Source: Verrucomicrobiales bacterium (GTDB lineage Bacteria > Verrucomicrobiota > Verrucomicrobiia > Verrucomicrobiales > DEV007). Taken from it: a stretch of 64,000 nt of DNA. The stretch is from contig JAKISY010000003.1 of assembly GCA_021648365.1 (NCBI GenBank), positions 1-64,000 of the forward strand. The letters run 5' to 3'. Shown here piece after piece: positions 35,257 to 44,854 of this stretch. The translations under genes and the position numbers were made by a program. Numbering within the stretch: position 1 is the first letter of the stretch; each line of letters opens with the position of its first letter. The notes below the pieces were generated by a model, which made no database searches, was not told where the DNA came from, and worked only from the letters and a program-made list of their open reading frames with translations.

Positions 35257-36213
35257 ATGAAGTCTCCTATCATTTTACAACCTGAATATCAGACTCGGGT
35301 GTGGGGAGGACGGACGCTGGCGACTTTGTATGGTCGTGAGTTGCCGGGAGATGAGTCGCTGGCGATTGGGGAATCGTGGGATGTGGTGGATCGGCCAGAG
35401 GCTCAAAGTCTGGTGGTGGGCGGGGAGTATGACGGGCTAAGTTTGGGCGATTTGTGGAATACGAGACGGCAAGAAATATTTGGTGAAGAGGCACCGCAGG
35501 CGGAGCGATTTCCGCTGTTGTGTAAGATTTTGGATGCTCGGCATCCGCTTTCGATTCAGGTGCATCCACCCCAAGCGTTGGCTGAAAAGCTGGGGGGGGA
35601 AGCTAAGTCGGAGTTTTGGTATGCTGCGCAAGCGGATCCAGAGGCTTTGTGGTATGCTGGGCTTAAGCCGGAGGTCACTCGTGAGATTTTTGAGCAAAGT
35701 GTGCGGGATGGAACCACTCCGGATTGTGTGAGGCAGATGTTGGTGGGTGAGGGGGATTCACTGTGGGTGCCTTCGGGGCGGGTGCATGCTTTGGGTGGAG
35801 GGCAGATGATATTCGAGATTCAGGAAAACAGTGATACAACCTATCGGGTTTTTGACTGGAAGCGTTCGGATCAGGGCGGGCCGAAGAGGGAGCTGCATAT
35901 AGACAAAGCTTTGCAGTGCATCGATTTTGATGACGTGGGCTGTGGCAAGGGGCAAATAGCACCAGGAGACCGGGTGCATGGTCCGGGGTTTCAGATTTCG
36001 AAAATTGTTTTGTCGCAAGGGCAAGAAATCAAGATGCCATCAGGATTTTTTGTGATGGCGGTCGTATCGGGGGAGGTGAGCTGTGGCGGCGCATCGTTTA
36101 GCGCGGGAGATTATTTTCTCTTGCCTGCGAATGAGAGGGAGGGCTTCGTGATCCGATCTACTGTCGGGGATTCGCAAGAGTTAAGCGCTTTGCTGTGTGT
36201 CACTTGGCCCTAG
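35257..36213 (+). CDS. manA: Mannose-6-phosphate isomerase, class I
   Basis: A 318-residue cupin-type phosphomannose isomerase, of the compact Bacillus-like form. It interconverts fructose-6-phosphate and mannose-6-phosphate, the first step to GDP-mannose. Zinc ligands: Gln and His of SIQVHPPQALAEKLG, the Glu of KSEFWYA and the His of VPSGRVHALGGGQMIFEIQ. NSDTTYRVFDWKR is also typical. It fits with the AlgD-like dehydrogenase at 29448 in a path to mannuronate. It is convergent with the ROK regulator (5 bases apart). Confidence 0.9.
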   Translation: MKSPIILQPEYQTRVWGGRTLATLYGRELPGDESLAIGESWDVVDRPEAQSLVVGGEYDGLSLGDLWNTRRQEIFGEEAPQAERFPLLCKILDARHPLSIQVHPPQALAEKLGGEAKSEFWYAAQADPEALWYAGLKPEVTREIFEQSVRDGTTPDCVRQMLVGEGDSLWVPSGRVHALGGGQMIFEIQENSDTTYRVFDWKRSDQGGPKRELHIDKALQCIDFDDVGCGKGQIAPGDRVHGPGFQISKIVLSQGQEIKMPSGFFVMAVVSGEVSCGGASFSAGDYFLLPANEREGFVIRSTVGDSQELSALLCVTWP

Positions 36214-36218
36214 ACGGC

Positions 36219-37436
36219 TTAGTCTTTGTTACTCAGATTTTTGATGAGTTCATCCACTATGGCGAGGGCGGCTCCTTCGATGGTCCTTGATTTAGATTTT
36301 TTTAAGCTGCAGTTATCGGCTAGATTTTTCAGGCTGCATGCGGGAACCTTTTTCTGCAGTTTCTCGAAAAATATAGGGTTGATGTCCAGTAATCTGCCAT
36401 AGAGAAGCACTGCTTCTGGATTGAATAGGTTAATGGTCAATCCTACGGCAATGGCTAGGTAGTTGAGCATGCTGTCTATCTCTTCTTCGAATCGGCTGGG
36501 CGATTTGCGAATCAGCTCAATCATTTCATCTACGCTGACGGGATGTCCTAAGTTTTTGGAAATGGCGTGAGCGAGCGCGAGATCGGTTGCTCGGGTTTCT
36601 AAGCAACCTCGGTTTCCGCAACCGCAGAGCTCTCCTCCTCTTTCGATGATGATGTGTCCTAGCTCGCCAGCCATGCCACGGGAACCTTCAACAAAATGCC
36701 CATGATCTGCGACAGCGACACCCATGCCGGCATAATAATTTAGGATGGCAAAGTTTTTATGATCGATGGCGTAGCCGCGAATGATCTCTGAATGATATAA
36801 AGATCTCATGGTGCTAACGATCACGGAGGGGAGGTGGGTGAGTTCGCTGAGGTCTTCGGCGATGTAATGATCGGTCAGGGCTGGGATGTTGGCGGAAACG
36901 GCGAGCTTGGCTTGGGTGCCAGTCTCCAGTAGCCCTGGAGCTGCTAGTCCAATGCCTAAAATGCGAGTGGGTGCGTCTTTTTGCAGCTTTTTGATCAGTT
37001 GATGCGCTGAGCTTAAAATTTCTGGGTAGGTGTCAGGGATGGGGCATTGCAGTTCGGTGACCGTTTTCCCATTGAGTGTGGCCACGGCTCCTAAAATGTA
37101 GGAGGGGCGAAAGGAGAGCGCGATGACATGGGACGAAGAGCTCGCCATTTGGATGTAGGAGGCTGGGCGGCCTCGTCCGCTGGGTTCTTGTGGGTCGTCG
37201 TCGACCCATTCTATGAAGTTATTTTCTAGTAGCAGATCACAAATCTTCATCACGGTGGGATAGCTAAGACCGGTGTGCTCTACCAAATCCGTTCGAGTGA
37301 TGGGCGCATCGGTTTGGATTTTCCTTACGATGCGCTCGATGTTGATCCTTCGTAGGGCTCCAGGTTGTCCAGGGTTGGCTGGCTGAGCTTGCTTTTTGTC
37401 TTGAGGGCTAGGAGTGTTTTTCGATGAACGGTTCAT
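36219..37436 (-). CDS. ROK-family transcriptional repressor
   Basis: A ROK/NagC/XylR-type regulator (405 residues from ATG 37436; the frame runs 31 codons further to 37529). The winged helix covers about residues 30-90 (TRTDLVEHTGLSYPTVMKICD). The ROK sugar-binding fold follows with the zinc motif ELCGCGNRGCLETRA near 270-284. The start at 37436 is chosen because the first residues then read MNRSSKNTPSPQDKK, and the extra ones look random. It is divergent from the aldolase gene, so it likely represses the aldolase-SDR-lyase genes in response to a sugar or sugar phosphate. Confidence 0.85.
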   Translation of the reverse strand: MNRSSKNTPSPQDKKQAQPANPGQPGALRRINIERIVRKIQTDAPITRTDLVEHTGLSYPTVMKICDLLLENNFIEWVDDDPQEPSGRGRPASYIQMASSSSHVIALSFRPSYILGAVATLNGKTVTELQCPIPDTYPEILSSAHQLIKKLQKDAPTRILGIGLAAPGLLETGTQAKLAVSANIPALTDHYIAEDLSELTHLPSVIVSTMRSLYHSEIIRGYAIDHKNFAILNYYAGMGVAVADHGHFVEGSRGMAGELGHIIIERGGELCGCGNRGCLETRATDLALAHAISKNLGHPVSVDEMIELIRKSPSRFEEEIDSMLNYLAIAVGLTINLFNPEAVLLYGRLLDINPIFFEKLQKKVPACSLKNLADNCSLKKSKSRTIEGAALAIVDELIKNLSNKD

Positions 37437-37671
37437 GGAAGTAGAGCTGTGAAAGGTTCTTACTTCAGGTGTGCTGAAGATGACGGGAGCCAATTTCGCT
37501 GGATAAGTGGGCAAAGCAAGTGAATTCAAAGTGGGTGATTAGAGCGGGCGGTGCTTTGTTGCATGGTTGGTTTTAGGGCTGGTGAAACGGATTTTGGTTC
37601 CAAGAACGATAAATACAAAGCTGGGGTGACAAATAGAAAGGGCGATGCCATCTTGGTTGCGGAGGAAATCT

Positions 37672-38448
37672 ATGAGAAAAAGTAAAACCCTGAAGAAAAT
37701 CAGAGACGGTAGAGCTGCGCGGATGTGTGTGCTCGGGCATTTTATCCCGTCTTACATTCATCATGCGGCGGGAGCTGGCTTTGATGTGATCTGGCTCGAT
37801 ATGGAGCATCGAACTTTTAGTGACAATGAGATTGCTGCTTTGCTCACTCATTTTCATTTGGCGGATATCGATTGCATGTTGCGCCCGCCGACGGTGGAAA
37901 AAACAAAGCTCTACCGTTATTTGGAAGATGGAGCGGCGGGTTTGATGATTCCTCATGTATCTACTGCGGAGAAGGCGCGAGAGCTGGTGGCAGCGGTGAA
38001 GTTCCCTCCACTGGGTGAGCGTGGTTTAGATGGAGCAGGCTTGGATGCTAACTATTATTTGGAAGATGCGGAAAGCTATCCTGCTGAAGCTAATAGAGAG
38101 ACTTTTTTGGTGGTTCAAATTGAAACCATTGAAGCGGTCAAAAATGTGGATGAGATCGCTGCTGTGCCGGGGGTGGATGGCATGTTTGTTGGTCCAGGCG
38201 ATTTGGGTTTGAGGCTCAAGGAGTTGGATAATGAAGGCTTAGATCTTGAGGCAGTTTACGAAAAGGTTGCCGCTGCAGCCAAGCGTGAAGGCATTGCTTG
38301 GGGGTGCCCGGCGGGATCTCCTGAGTTGGTGGAAAAGTTACGTGCACAAGGGGCTCAGTTGTTAGCTTATGGAGGCGACTTTATGACTTTGAAAAACATG
38401 TTGGATAATAACGGCAAAGAGTTGACTCGGATTTATGGGGAGGATTGA
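37672..38448 (+). CDS. HpcH/HpaI-type aldolase
   Basis: A class II pyruvate aldolase of the HpcH/HpaI family (258 residues). Motifs: DVIWLDMEHRTFSD, MIPHVSTAEKARELV, FLVVQIETIEAVKNVDEI with the metal-binding Glu, and VDGMFVGPGDLGLRL with the metal-binding Asp. The start at 37672 follows a strong GGAGGAAATCT ribosome-binding site; the upstream ATG at 37645 lacks one. It cleaves 2-keto-3-deoxy acids to pyruvate and an aldehyde. With the SDR and the beta-helix lyase-like gene it suggests uronate or aldonate degradation. Confidence 0.87.
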   Translation: MRKSKTLKKIRDGRAARMCVLGHFIPSYIHHAAGAGFDVIWLDMEHRTFSDNEIAALLTHFHLADIDCMLRPPTVEKTKLYRYLEDGAAGLMIPHVSTAEKARELVAAVKFPPLGERGLDGAGLDANYYLEDAESYPAEANRETFLVVQIETIEAVKNVDEIAAVPGVDGMFVGPGDLGLRLKELDNEGLDLEAVYEKVAAAAKREGIAWGCPAGSPELVEKLRAQGAQLLAYGGDFMTLKNMLDNNGKELTRIYGED

Positions 38449-38463
38449 TAAGGTTGTTTAAGT

Positions 38464-39249
38464 ATGAAATTATCTGGGAAAAGAGCGTTGGTGACGGGGG
38501 CTGGGCAAGGCATAGGTAAAGGCTGTGCTTTGGAATTGGCGCGTGCTGGCGCGGATCTGGTGATCAATGATCGCCCTGGTAGTGAGGAGGTGGAGGCTAC
38601 CGCAGATGAAATCCGGGCTATGGGCAGGGGGTGTCAGGTGATCACTGCCAATATCTTTGAGCGAGATGAATGTGAAAGGTTAGTGAGCGAAGCTCTCGAA
38701 GCGTTGGGTCGTCTGGACATATTGGTCAGTAATCCTGCGGCTAGTCGGCGTTGTGATTTTCTCGACATCAAAGCTGAGGATTTTGAGTTTGTGATCAATG
38801 GAGCTTTGACTAGTGGTTTTCATATCAGTCAGTTGGTGGCGCGGGACATGGTGAAACATGGCGGAGGAAAGATCGTATTCATTTCCAGTGTCCATGCCTA
38901 CATGCCCTACGGACTAAGCGCGTCTTACAACGCTGCCAAAGCGGGGCTTAACCATCTGGCGAAGACGATCGCGACGGAGCTGACTCAACACCGGATCAAT
39001 GTCAATGTGATTGAGCCGGGCTGGATTGATACTCCTGGTGAGCGCAAGGCTTTCGGCGAAGAGCGGATGAAGCAGGAGGCTGCGAATATGCCGTGGGGGA
39101 GATTAGGTGTGCCCGAGGATATTGGTAAGGCTGCGGCTTTTTTAGCTTCGGATGATGCTGACTATATTACAGGGTCGGTCTTGCGAGTGGATGGTGGAAT
39201 CGTATTGAAGGACTGTCGTGCGGAAGATCTGATCAATGCGGCGGAGTAG
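38464..39249 (+). CDS. SDR-family oxidoreductase
   Basis: A classical short-chain dehydrogenase of 261 residues. Cofactor loop TGAGQGIGKG, LVSNPAASRR where NNAG is usual, the catalytic serine in KIVFISSVHAYMPYG, YNAAK for the Tyr-Lys pair, and IEPGWIDTPG. The C-terminal YITGSVLRVDGG is canonical. It lies 15 bases after the aldolase, so is cotranscribed. Likely oxidises or reduces a sugar acid. The NNAG motif here is SNPA, a modest departure. Confidence 0.87.
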   Translation: MKLSGKRALVTGAGQGIGKGCALELARAGADLVINDRPGSEEVEATADEIRAMGRGCQVITANIFERDECERLVSEALEALGRLDILVSNPAASRRCDFLDIKAEDFEFVINGALTSGFHISQLVARDMVKHGGGKIVFISSVHAYMPYGLSASYNAAKAGLNHLAKTIATELTQHRINVNVIEPGWIDTPGERKAFGEERMKQEAANMPWGRLGVPEDIGKAAAFLASDDADYITGSVLRVDGGIVLKDCRAEDLINAAE

Positions 39250-39324
39250 GTGAGGGTGGTTTTAATGAGCCCGTTTTCCTAAGAATAATTATGCGATCTG
39301 GGCAGAGCCGACTTTGTTGAAAAA

Positions 39325-40839
39325 ATGAAAAACCGGATGATAGAGAGATTTTGTATTTTGTTCGTCGTTGTTTTGTTTTCAACAGAATTGCTTCCGGGGC
39401 AAGTGTATTCTGATTTGTGGGGTGAGGCAGGTGAAAAATGGACGGCAGAGGGGCGCTTACCGGATTTTTCTTATGCCGGATATCATTTTGGAGAGGATGT
39501 TTTACCTAAAATAGAGGTGGTGACTGATGTGATTCGTTTTGGAGCCAAGGGGGATGGCAAAACAGATTGCACAGAAGCTTTCCGCAAGGCGATCGAAGCA
39601 ACGGACAAAGGTGCGATTTTGATTCCAGCTGGACGATATTTATTAAGCGATATTATTTGGATCAAAAAGCCGGGTATTGTTTTGCGTGGAGCCGGGGAGG
39701 GCAAGACGGTGCTTTTTATCAACCGGGAATTGGAAGATGTTCTTCCAAACATGGGCGCAACCACTAGCGGGCGACCGACTTCCAACTACTCGTGGTCAGG
39801 CGGTTTTATTTGGGTCAAGGGGAGTTATCGAGATAAAAAAGTGGCAGAGATTGTTTCTCCGGTGAAACGTGGAGAGCGGAATATAGTCCTGACGAAAGAG
39901 GTGAAGTTAAAGCAGGGGCAGATAGTGTCAGTGGAAGTGATGGATGATAAAAAGAAGACCTTGCTCGATCATTTATACAGTGGAGACCCAGGCAATACGA
40001 AGAAAATTAAGAAAGCCATCCGAACTCGATTGGTCAGTCGAATAGCCTCGATTGATGGAAAAAGAGTGACTTTGGAACGGCCTTTACGCTTCGATTTACG
40101 CGCCGAATGGAAGCCTGTTTTGAAAACGGTTGATCCAAGCGTGAGTGAAGTGGGGATTGAGGATTTGTCGATTGAGTTTCCGGTGAAACCCTATCAAGGC
40201 CATTTCACCGAGCGTGGTTTGAACGGGATTGCGATGACTAGGGTCGTGAATTGTTGGATTAAGAATGTGCGCATATCCAATAGCGACAGCGGGGTGTATT
40301 TGACGGGACATTTTTCGACGATTGATGGTTTGGTTTTGGATTCTCGCCGTGCGCAGTATAAGGGGACGACAGGGCATCATGGGATATTTTTAGGGATGGA
40401 CAATCTGGTGACTCATTTTGATCTTCAGACTCATTTCATACATGACTTGGGTCTGGGATACCTGAGCAATGGCAATGTGTATAAAAACGGCAAGGGTGTT
40501 AACTTGTCACTTGATCATCACAAAAAAGCTCCCTATGAAAATCTGTTCTCCAATCTTGATGTTGGTGATGGCGGAGAAATCTGGCGTTGTGGAGGAGGGC
40601 GTGATTTGGGCAAACACTGTGGAGCCCGTGGCACTTTCTGGAATATCCGAGCAAAGAATAATCTCACTTGGCCGCGTGTGTCCTTCGGCCCCGATTCGAT
40701 GAATTTAATCGGCTTAAGAAGTAAAGACAGAGAGATAAAAGAAATCGGAGGTAAGTGGTTCGAGCCGCTGGATCCAGCTTTGATCCATCCTCGTGATTTG
40801 CATGAGGCTCAATTAGCACGCCGGTTGAATATGAAGTGA
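39325..40839 (+). CDS. Secreted pectate-lyase-like right-handed beta-helix protein
   Basis: A 504-residue exported protein with an N-terminal signal peptide (basic MKNRMIERF, hydrophobic core, cleavage after about 26-28). IRFGAKGDGKTDCTEAFRKA at about residue 72 is the Pectate_lyase_3 start seen in GH28-like and phage tailspike folds. It is followed by IPAGRYLLSDIIW and many beta-strand repeats. It probably acts on an acidic polysaccharide outside the cytoplasm or in the periplasm. The gene follows the SDR by about 75 bases. Whether it is a lyase, a hydrolase or a binding protein cannot be told. Confidence 0.78.
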   Translation: MKNRMIERFCILFVVVLFSTELLPGQVYSDLWGEAGEKWTAEGRLPDFSYAGYHFGEDVLPKIEVVTDVIRFGAKGDGKTDCTEAFRKAIEATDKGAILIPAGRYLLSDIIWIKKPGIVLRGAGEGKTVLFINRELEDVLPNMGATTSGRPTSNYSWSGGFIWVKGSYRDKKVAEIVSPVKRGERNIVLTKEVKLKQGQIVSVEVMDDKKKTLLDHLYSGDPGNTKKIKKAIRTRLVSRIASIDGKRVTLERPLRFDLRAEWKPVLKTVDPSVSEVGIEDLSIEFPVKPYQGHFTERGLNGIAMTRVVNCWIKNVRISNSDSGVYLTGHFSTIDGLVLDSRRAQYKGTTGHHGIFLGMDNLVTHFDLQTHFIHDLGLGYLSNGNVYKNGKGVNLSLDHHKKAPYENLFSNLDVGDGGEIWRCGGGRDLGKHCGARGTFWNIRAKNNLTWPRVSFGPDSMNLIGLRSKDREIKEIGGKWFEPLDPALIHPRDLHEAQLARRLNMK

Positions 40840-40872
40840 CAAACGAATGAGAGATGCAAGCGTTTGGGACAA

Positions 40873-41718
40873 TCAAGGGGCTTTGGCCACCACCGCGTAC
40901 ATATTGTCACTGGTAGGAAAACGATCACGCCAGCTGAAGCGAACGCTTTGCAGGTCGGCTTGGCTGCAGAGTTTCATCAGTGTTTTGGGGGTGAAGTAGT
41001 TGACGTGATCGGGGTAGCGGAACCCACACCAGCGTTTGCCCATGATGTGTCGGTTCCAGCTGGCGAAGTTTGGCACTTTGATCACTGCGATGCCGTCACT
41101 TTTGAGAACACGACTGACTTGTTTGAGCACGGCTAATGCTTGGTATTCGTGCTCGAGGTAAGCTGACATGATCACAAGGCCGCTGCAGGAGGGGGCGATC
41201 GAGCTAAGGGCACTGAGGGCATCGGCATGGATGCAACGTCCGCCGATTTTTTTAAGCTTTTTGTCTGCCCGTTGAGCCAACTCAGTTGAGATCTCTATTC
41301 CTATTGGGGTGGGGTTGAAGTGATTTTCTCGAAGTTCTTTGCAGAAGCGGATCAGGGTATCGCCTTTCATGCAGCCAATATCAACGATGGTTCCAGGCTG
41401 CTCTGGCATGTGGGCAATGGCTAGGTCGCGGATCTTACGGCGCTTAAAGAGGCTACGGCGGAGTTTTTTTGAAGACTGCGCCACCACAGCTTGAATGGGA
41501 GTAGATGAATGCCGTTGTGATGTGGATTGTTGCGAGGTTTTCTCCCAAGCAAAAGTGGTTTCAAGCTCTTGATAAGGTGGCGGGTTGGCAAGAAAGGTGT
41601 ATTGACAATTCAGACACTCGACCATTTCCCATTCGTCGAGAGAATAGTGGGGCAGATGGACAAGATGCGTTGAGCTTTGACAAATGTCACAGAGGCGGTT
41701 GTGAATGCTGATGGGCAT
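40873..41718 (-). CDS. Class I SAM-dependent methyltransferase with zinc-like N-terminus
   Basis: A 281-residue methyltransferase. The N-terminal residues show CDICQ and, 25 residues later, ECLNCQYTF, a four-cysteine pattern like a zinc knuckle found in C-methyltransferases of sugars. SAM motif: TIVDIGCMKGDTLIRFC. Motif IV: LVIMSAYLEHEYQALAVL, followed by SDGIAVIKVPNFASW. It is convergent with the beta-helix gene. Likely modifies a nucleotide sugar or surface glycan; the zinc site is inferred from the cysteines only. Confidence 0.78.
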   Translation of the reverse strand: MPISIHNRLCDICQSSTHLVHLPHYSLDEWEMVECLNCQYTFLANPPPYQELETTFAWEKTSQQSTSQRHSSTPIQAVVAQSSKKLRRSLFKRRKIRDLAIAHMPEQPGTIVDIGCMKGDTLIRFCKELRENHFNPTPIGIEISTELAQRADKKLKKIGGRCIHADALSALSSIAPSCSGLVIMSAYLEHEYQALAVLKQVSRVLKSDGIAVIKVPNFASWNRHIMGKRWCGFRYPDHVNYFTPKTLMKLCSQADLQSVRFSWRDRFPTSDNMYAVVAKAP

Positions 41719-41930
41719 AAGGTTGCGAGTTAGCTGGAAATTAAGATAATTGTTTGACGGGTTAGGAAGTTGCCCACTTATCCATAGTTTAAGCGAAGTA
41801 TCGATCTCTAAGTCATAGGTATTATCTATTTAGTAGTTATTAAATCTCTATCTATTGCTAAATAGGTGTCATTGTCCAGACAGGGTGAATTCACGGTTGC
41901 ACTGACAAGCCAAAAACCTACAGTGGGCAG

Positions 41931-42956
41931 ATGTTGTGTTTGTTAAATAAAAAGAGATCGGTCGGCGGATTGAGCAGGCGGGTTTATGGCTCTGTCGGGA
42001 AAGCGGTCTTGTTTTTTCTAGTTTTTGGGATGATGACTCAATTTTCAGGTCTCATGGCTCAGGGGAATAACAGTTACATTGTGGTGGATTTCAGTTACCG
42101 GAAAATTCTGGCTGAAAATGATGCGGATCGCAAGGTGCCGGTGGCGAGTTTGACCAAGGTTGCCACGGTGGCAGTGGCGATGGATTGGCTATTGGTCAGT
42201 CGTGGGGATAAAAACCAGATGATGACGGTGCCTCAATCGGCGGCACTCATCGGCGGAGCCAATCCAGTAGGGATGCGACCTGGGGATCGTATTCGGGTGA
42301 GGGATGCGATGTTTTGCGCGATGATGGTGTCCGATAATGTATCGGCGCATACTCTTGCGGATCATTTTGGGCGACAGATGATGAGGCGAGTGGGGGCGGC
42401 AAATCCAGTTGAGGCTTTTGTCGGCCAGATGAATGCGCTGGCGAAGATGAAGGGCATGATGCGAACGCGTTTTCGCAATGCTACGGGTTTGGATCATAGG
42501 GGTAAACCTGGGATTTCGACGGCACGCGACATGGCTAAGCTGACTTTTTTCGCGATGGGAAAATCTTCATTCACTTTCATTTGTAATCAAAAAACCCGCA
42601 GGGTGACTTTCCAGCGTGGGGGGCAGGAGTTGTCCTTTGATCTGAGAAATACCAACGATTTGTTGGGCAGGAACTTTGTCGATGGGATCAAAACGGGGCG
42701 TACGGCGCGGGCGGGTGATTGTCTGATCGCTAGTGCGCGTAAGCCTGATCGCATCATCCCGCTGGCTGGTGATCGCAAGAGTCGTATCCCTTATCGGATC
42801 TTCACTGTGGTACTGCATTCGCCCAATCGCTTTGGACAGGCTTCGCAGTTACTCAACAATGGTTGGGGGCGTTATGAGGCGTGGATGGCAGCGGGCATGG
42901 TGGTTCAGGAAGCGGACGAAATTTTAGACGTAGGAAATACGGTGGTGCCGAAATAA
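41931..42956 (+). CDS. D-alanyl-D-alanine carboxypeptidase, peptidase S11
   Basis: A 341-residue penicillin-binding protein of the DacA type that trims the peptidoglycan side chain. A signal or anchor helix lies at about residues 22-45. The three active-site motifs are clear: SLTK in VPVASLTKVATVAV, SDN in MVSDNVSAHTLAD and KTG in DGIKTGRTARAG. Length is near the catalytic domain alone, so the C-terminal beta domain of longer relatives is missing or reduced. It precedes the Lrp regulator by 70 bases. Confidence 0.9.
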   Translation: MLCLLNKKRSVGGLSRRVYGSVGKAVLFFLVFGMMTQFSGLMAQGNNSYIVVDFSYRKILAENDADRKVPVASLTKVATVAVAMDWLLVSRGDKNQMMTVPQSAALIGGANPVGMRPGDRIRVRDAMFCAMMVSDNVSAHTLADHFGRQMMRRVGAANPVEAFVGQMNALAKMKGMMRTRFRNATGLDHRGKPGISTARDMAKLTFFAMGKSSFTFICNQKTRRVTFQRGGQELSFDLRNTNDLLGRNFVDGIKTGRTARAGDCLIASARKPDRIIPLAGDRKSRIPYRIFTVVLHSPNRFGQASQLLNNGWGRYEAWMAAGMVVQEADEILDVGNTVVPK

Positions 42957-43025
42957 TCGGGCAAAGGTGATTATAGTTGAAAGAAGGAGCAGGGGGCAGA
43001 AGTATAGCTTATAGCATTAGCAGAC

Positions 43026-43508
43026 ATGACAGATCCTATTATTAAACAATTACAGCGGAACTCTAAACTCAGCACGACGGATTTAGCGGATTTGTTGGGA
43101 CGCGACGAGAAAGAAATCGCGGAGCAGATCGCGACTTTCGAAAAAGACGGGGCGATCTTGGGGTATCATGCAGTGGTCGATCCTGAAAGAGCTGGGGACA
43201 TGGGCGTCACGGCTTTGATCGAGGTGAAACTGACGCCTGAGCGTGGCGGTGGCTTTGATCGTTTGGCGCAACGCATCGCTAAGTTTGATAGTGTGTCGAG
43301 TTGTTATCTGATGAGCGGGGGTTATGATTTGGCGGTAGTGGTCAGTGGAGAGACTTTACGCGAGGTGGCGAGTTTTGTGAGCGAGAAACTCAGCACGATC
43401 GAGGGCGTGGTCTCGACGGCGACGCACTTCCAACTGAAAGTTTACAAACAAAGTGGTTTCCTTGCGCAAACGGAAAGTGAGCCTACGCGGTTGGCAGTGG
43501 CTCCGTGA
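43026..43508 (+). CDS. Lrp/AsnC-family transcriptional regulator
   Basis: A 160-residue regulator. The N-terminal HTH reads KLSTTDLADLLGRDEKEIAEQI, and the effector domain (RAM) contains VTALIEVKLTPERGGGFDRLAQ and YLMSGGYDLAVVVSG. Family members respond to amino acids. The next gene on the same strand is a PLP aminotransferase, which it may control. A short phrase CCACGGAAGACACGG and the following AAAAACACGGAAG lies just downstream in the gap. Confidence 0.88.
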   Translation: MTDPIIKQLQRNSKLSTTDLADLLGRDEKEIAEQIATFEKDGAILGYHAVVDPERAGDMGVTALIEVKLTPERGGGFDRLAQRIAKFDSVSSCYLMSGGYDLAVVVSGETLREVASFVSEKLSTIEGVVSTATHFQLKVYKQSGFLAQTESEPTRLAVAP

Positions 43509-43653
43509 ATGAAGATGGGGAGCTTGACCACGGAAGACACGGAAAAACACGGAAGTGAGAGAGGGTGGTAAGCGTAGTCGATTGTAATGAGATAGCTAGA
43601 GATGATCACGCGAAGGCAAGTGGAGCTGATCGCGGGTAAGAGAAGTAGATTTT

Positions 43654-44841
43654 ATGAATTTAGAAAACTGTGTAGCTGAGCATTTGCGGGCGATCCCTCG
43701 GTCTGGGATTCGCGATTTTTTCGAGTTGGTGCAGGGGCGCGATGATGTGATTTCGTTGGGGGTGGGGGAGCCGGATTATTCGACGCCTTGGCACATCCGT
43801 GAGGCGGCGATTTATTCCTTGGAAAAAGGTGAGACTTCTTACACTTCTAATTTTGGGTTGATGACCTTGCGACAGGAGATTTCGGATTATGTCGATGACA
43901 AGTTCGCGGTGCGTTATTCTCCAGATGATGAGATTTTGGTCACGGTGGGAGTGTCGGAGGCTTTGGATTTGGCTTTTCGTGCTTTGTTGAATCCGGGGGA
44001 TGAGGTGATTTTTCACCAACCATGTTATGTTTCTTATCATCCTGGTATTGTGATGGCTCGCGGGGTGGGGATCGCGATCGAAACTAAGGCTGAGGACAAG
44101 TTTGCTTTGATGGCGAAGGATGTGGAAAAACACATCACGGATAAAACCAAAATACTGGTGATGAATTTTCCCACCAATCCTACTGGGGCAGTGGAGCCGG
44201 TGGAGGAGCTGGAGAAGATCGCAGCTTTGGCGGTCAAACATGATCTCATCGTGATCAGTGATGAGATCTACAGTGAGCTGACTTACGGCGAGGATGAGGG
44301 GATGAAGCCTGCGGATCATGTTTGTATTGCTTCGTTGCCAGGCATGCAGGAGCGCACGATTTTGTTGCACGGTTTTTCCAAAGCGTTTGCGATGACGGGT
44401 TTTCGTTTGGGTTATGCTTGCGCTCCGCCGATCTTGACGGAAGCAATGATGAAAATTCACCAGTATGCGATGCTTTGCGCGCCGATCACCAGTCAGGCAG
44501 CAGCGGTGGAGGCTTTGCAGAATGGAGCGGGGCCTGTCGAGGAGATGCGTCAGTCTTACGCGACGCGACGGAACTTGATGCTCAAACGTTTTGAGCAAAT
44601 CGGGGTACCGTGTTTTTCTCCAGGAGGTGCTTTTTATATGTTCCCCGATGTGCGTGAGTTTGGGCTGACGAGCAGCGAGTTTGCTTTCAGATTTTTGGAA
44701 GAAGAGAATGTGGCAGCGGTGCCAGGCAGTGCTTTTGGTGAAGCGGGCGAGGGCTTTGTGCGCTGTTGTTACGCGACGGCGAAGGATCAGTTGGAGGTAG
44801 CGATGCAGCGCATGGGAGATTTTGTGGAGAGATTAAGATGA
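43654..44841 (+). CDS. Class I/II PLP-dependent aminotransferase
   Basis: A 395-residue aminotransferase of the fold-type I AspC/PatA group. The N-terminal substrate-binding strand is VISLGVGEPDYSTPWH. The PLP Asp is in VISDEIYSELTYG (after NFPTNPTG), and the Schiff-base lysine is in LLHGFSKAFAMTGFRLGY. A conserved C-terminal arginine follows in GFVRCCYAT. Substrate could be aspartate, an aromatic or a branched-chain amino acid. The 145-base gap after the Lrp gene contains no terminator. Confidence 0.9.
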   Translation: MNLENCVAEHLRAIPRSGIRDFFELVQGRDDVISLGVGEPDYSTPWHIREAAIYSLEKGETSYTSNFGLMTLRQEISDYVDDKFAVRYSPDDEILVTVGVSEALDLAFRALLNPGDEVIFHQPCYVSYHPGIVMARGVGIAIETKAEDKFALMAKDVEKHITDKTKILVMNFPTNPTGAVEPVEELEKIAALAVKHDLIVISDEIYSELTYGEDEGMKPADHVCIASLPGMQERTILLHGFSKAFAMTGFRLGYACAPPILTEAMMKIHQYAMLCAPITSQAAAVEALQNGAGPVEEMRQSYATRRNLMLKRFEQIGVPCFSPGGAFYMFPDVREFGLTSSEFAFRFLEEENVAAVPGSAFGEAGEGFVRCCYATAKDQLEVAMQRMGDFVERLR

Positions 44842-44854
44842 GCCAATGAGTAGA

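Noticed and set aside
37436..37529. N-terminal extension of the ROK regulator
   Set aside because: Extra residues look random and the upstream aldolase promoter needs the space.
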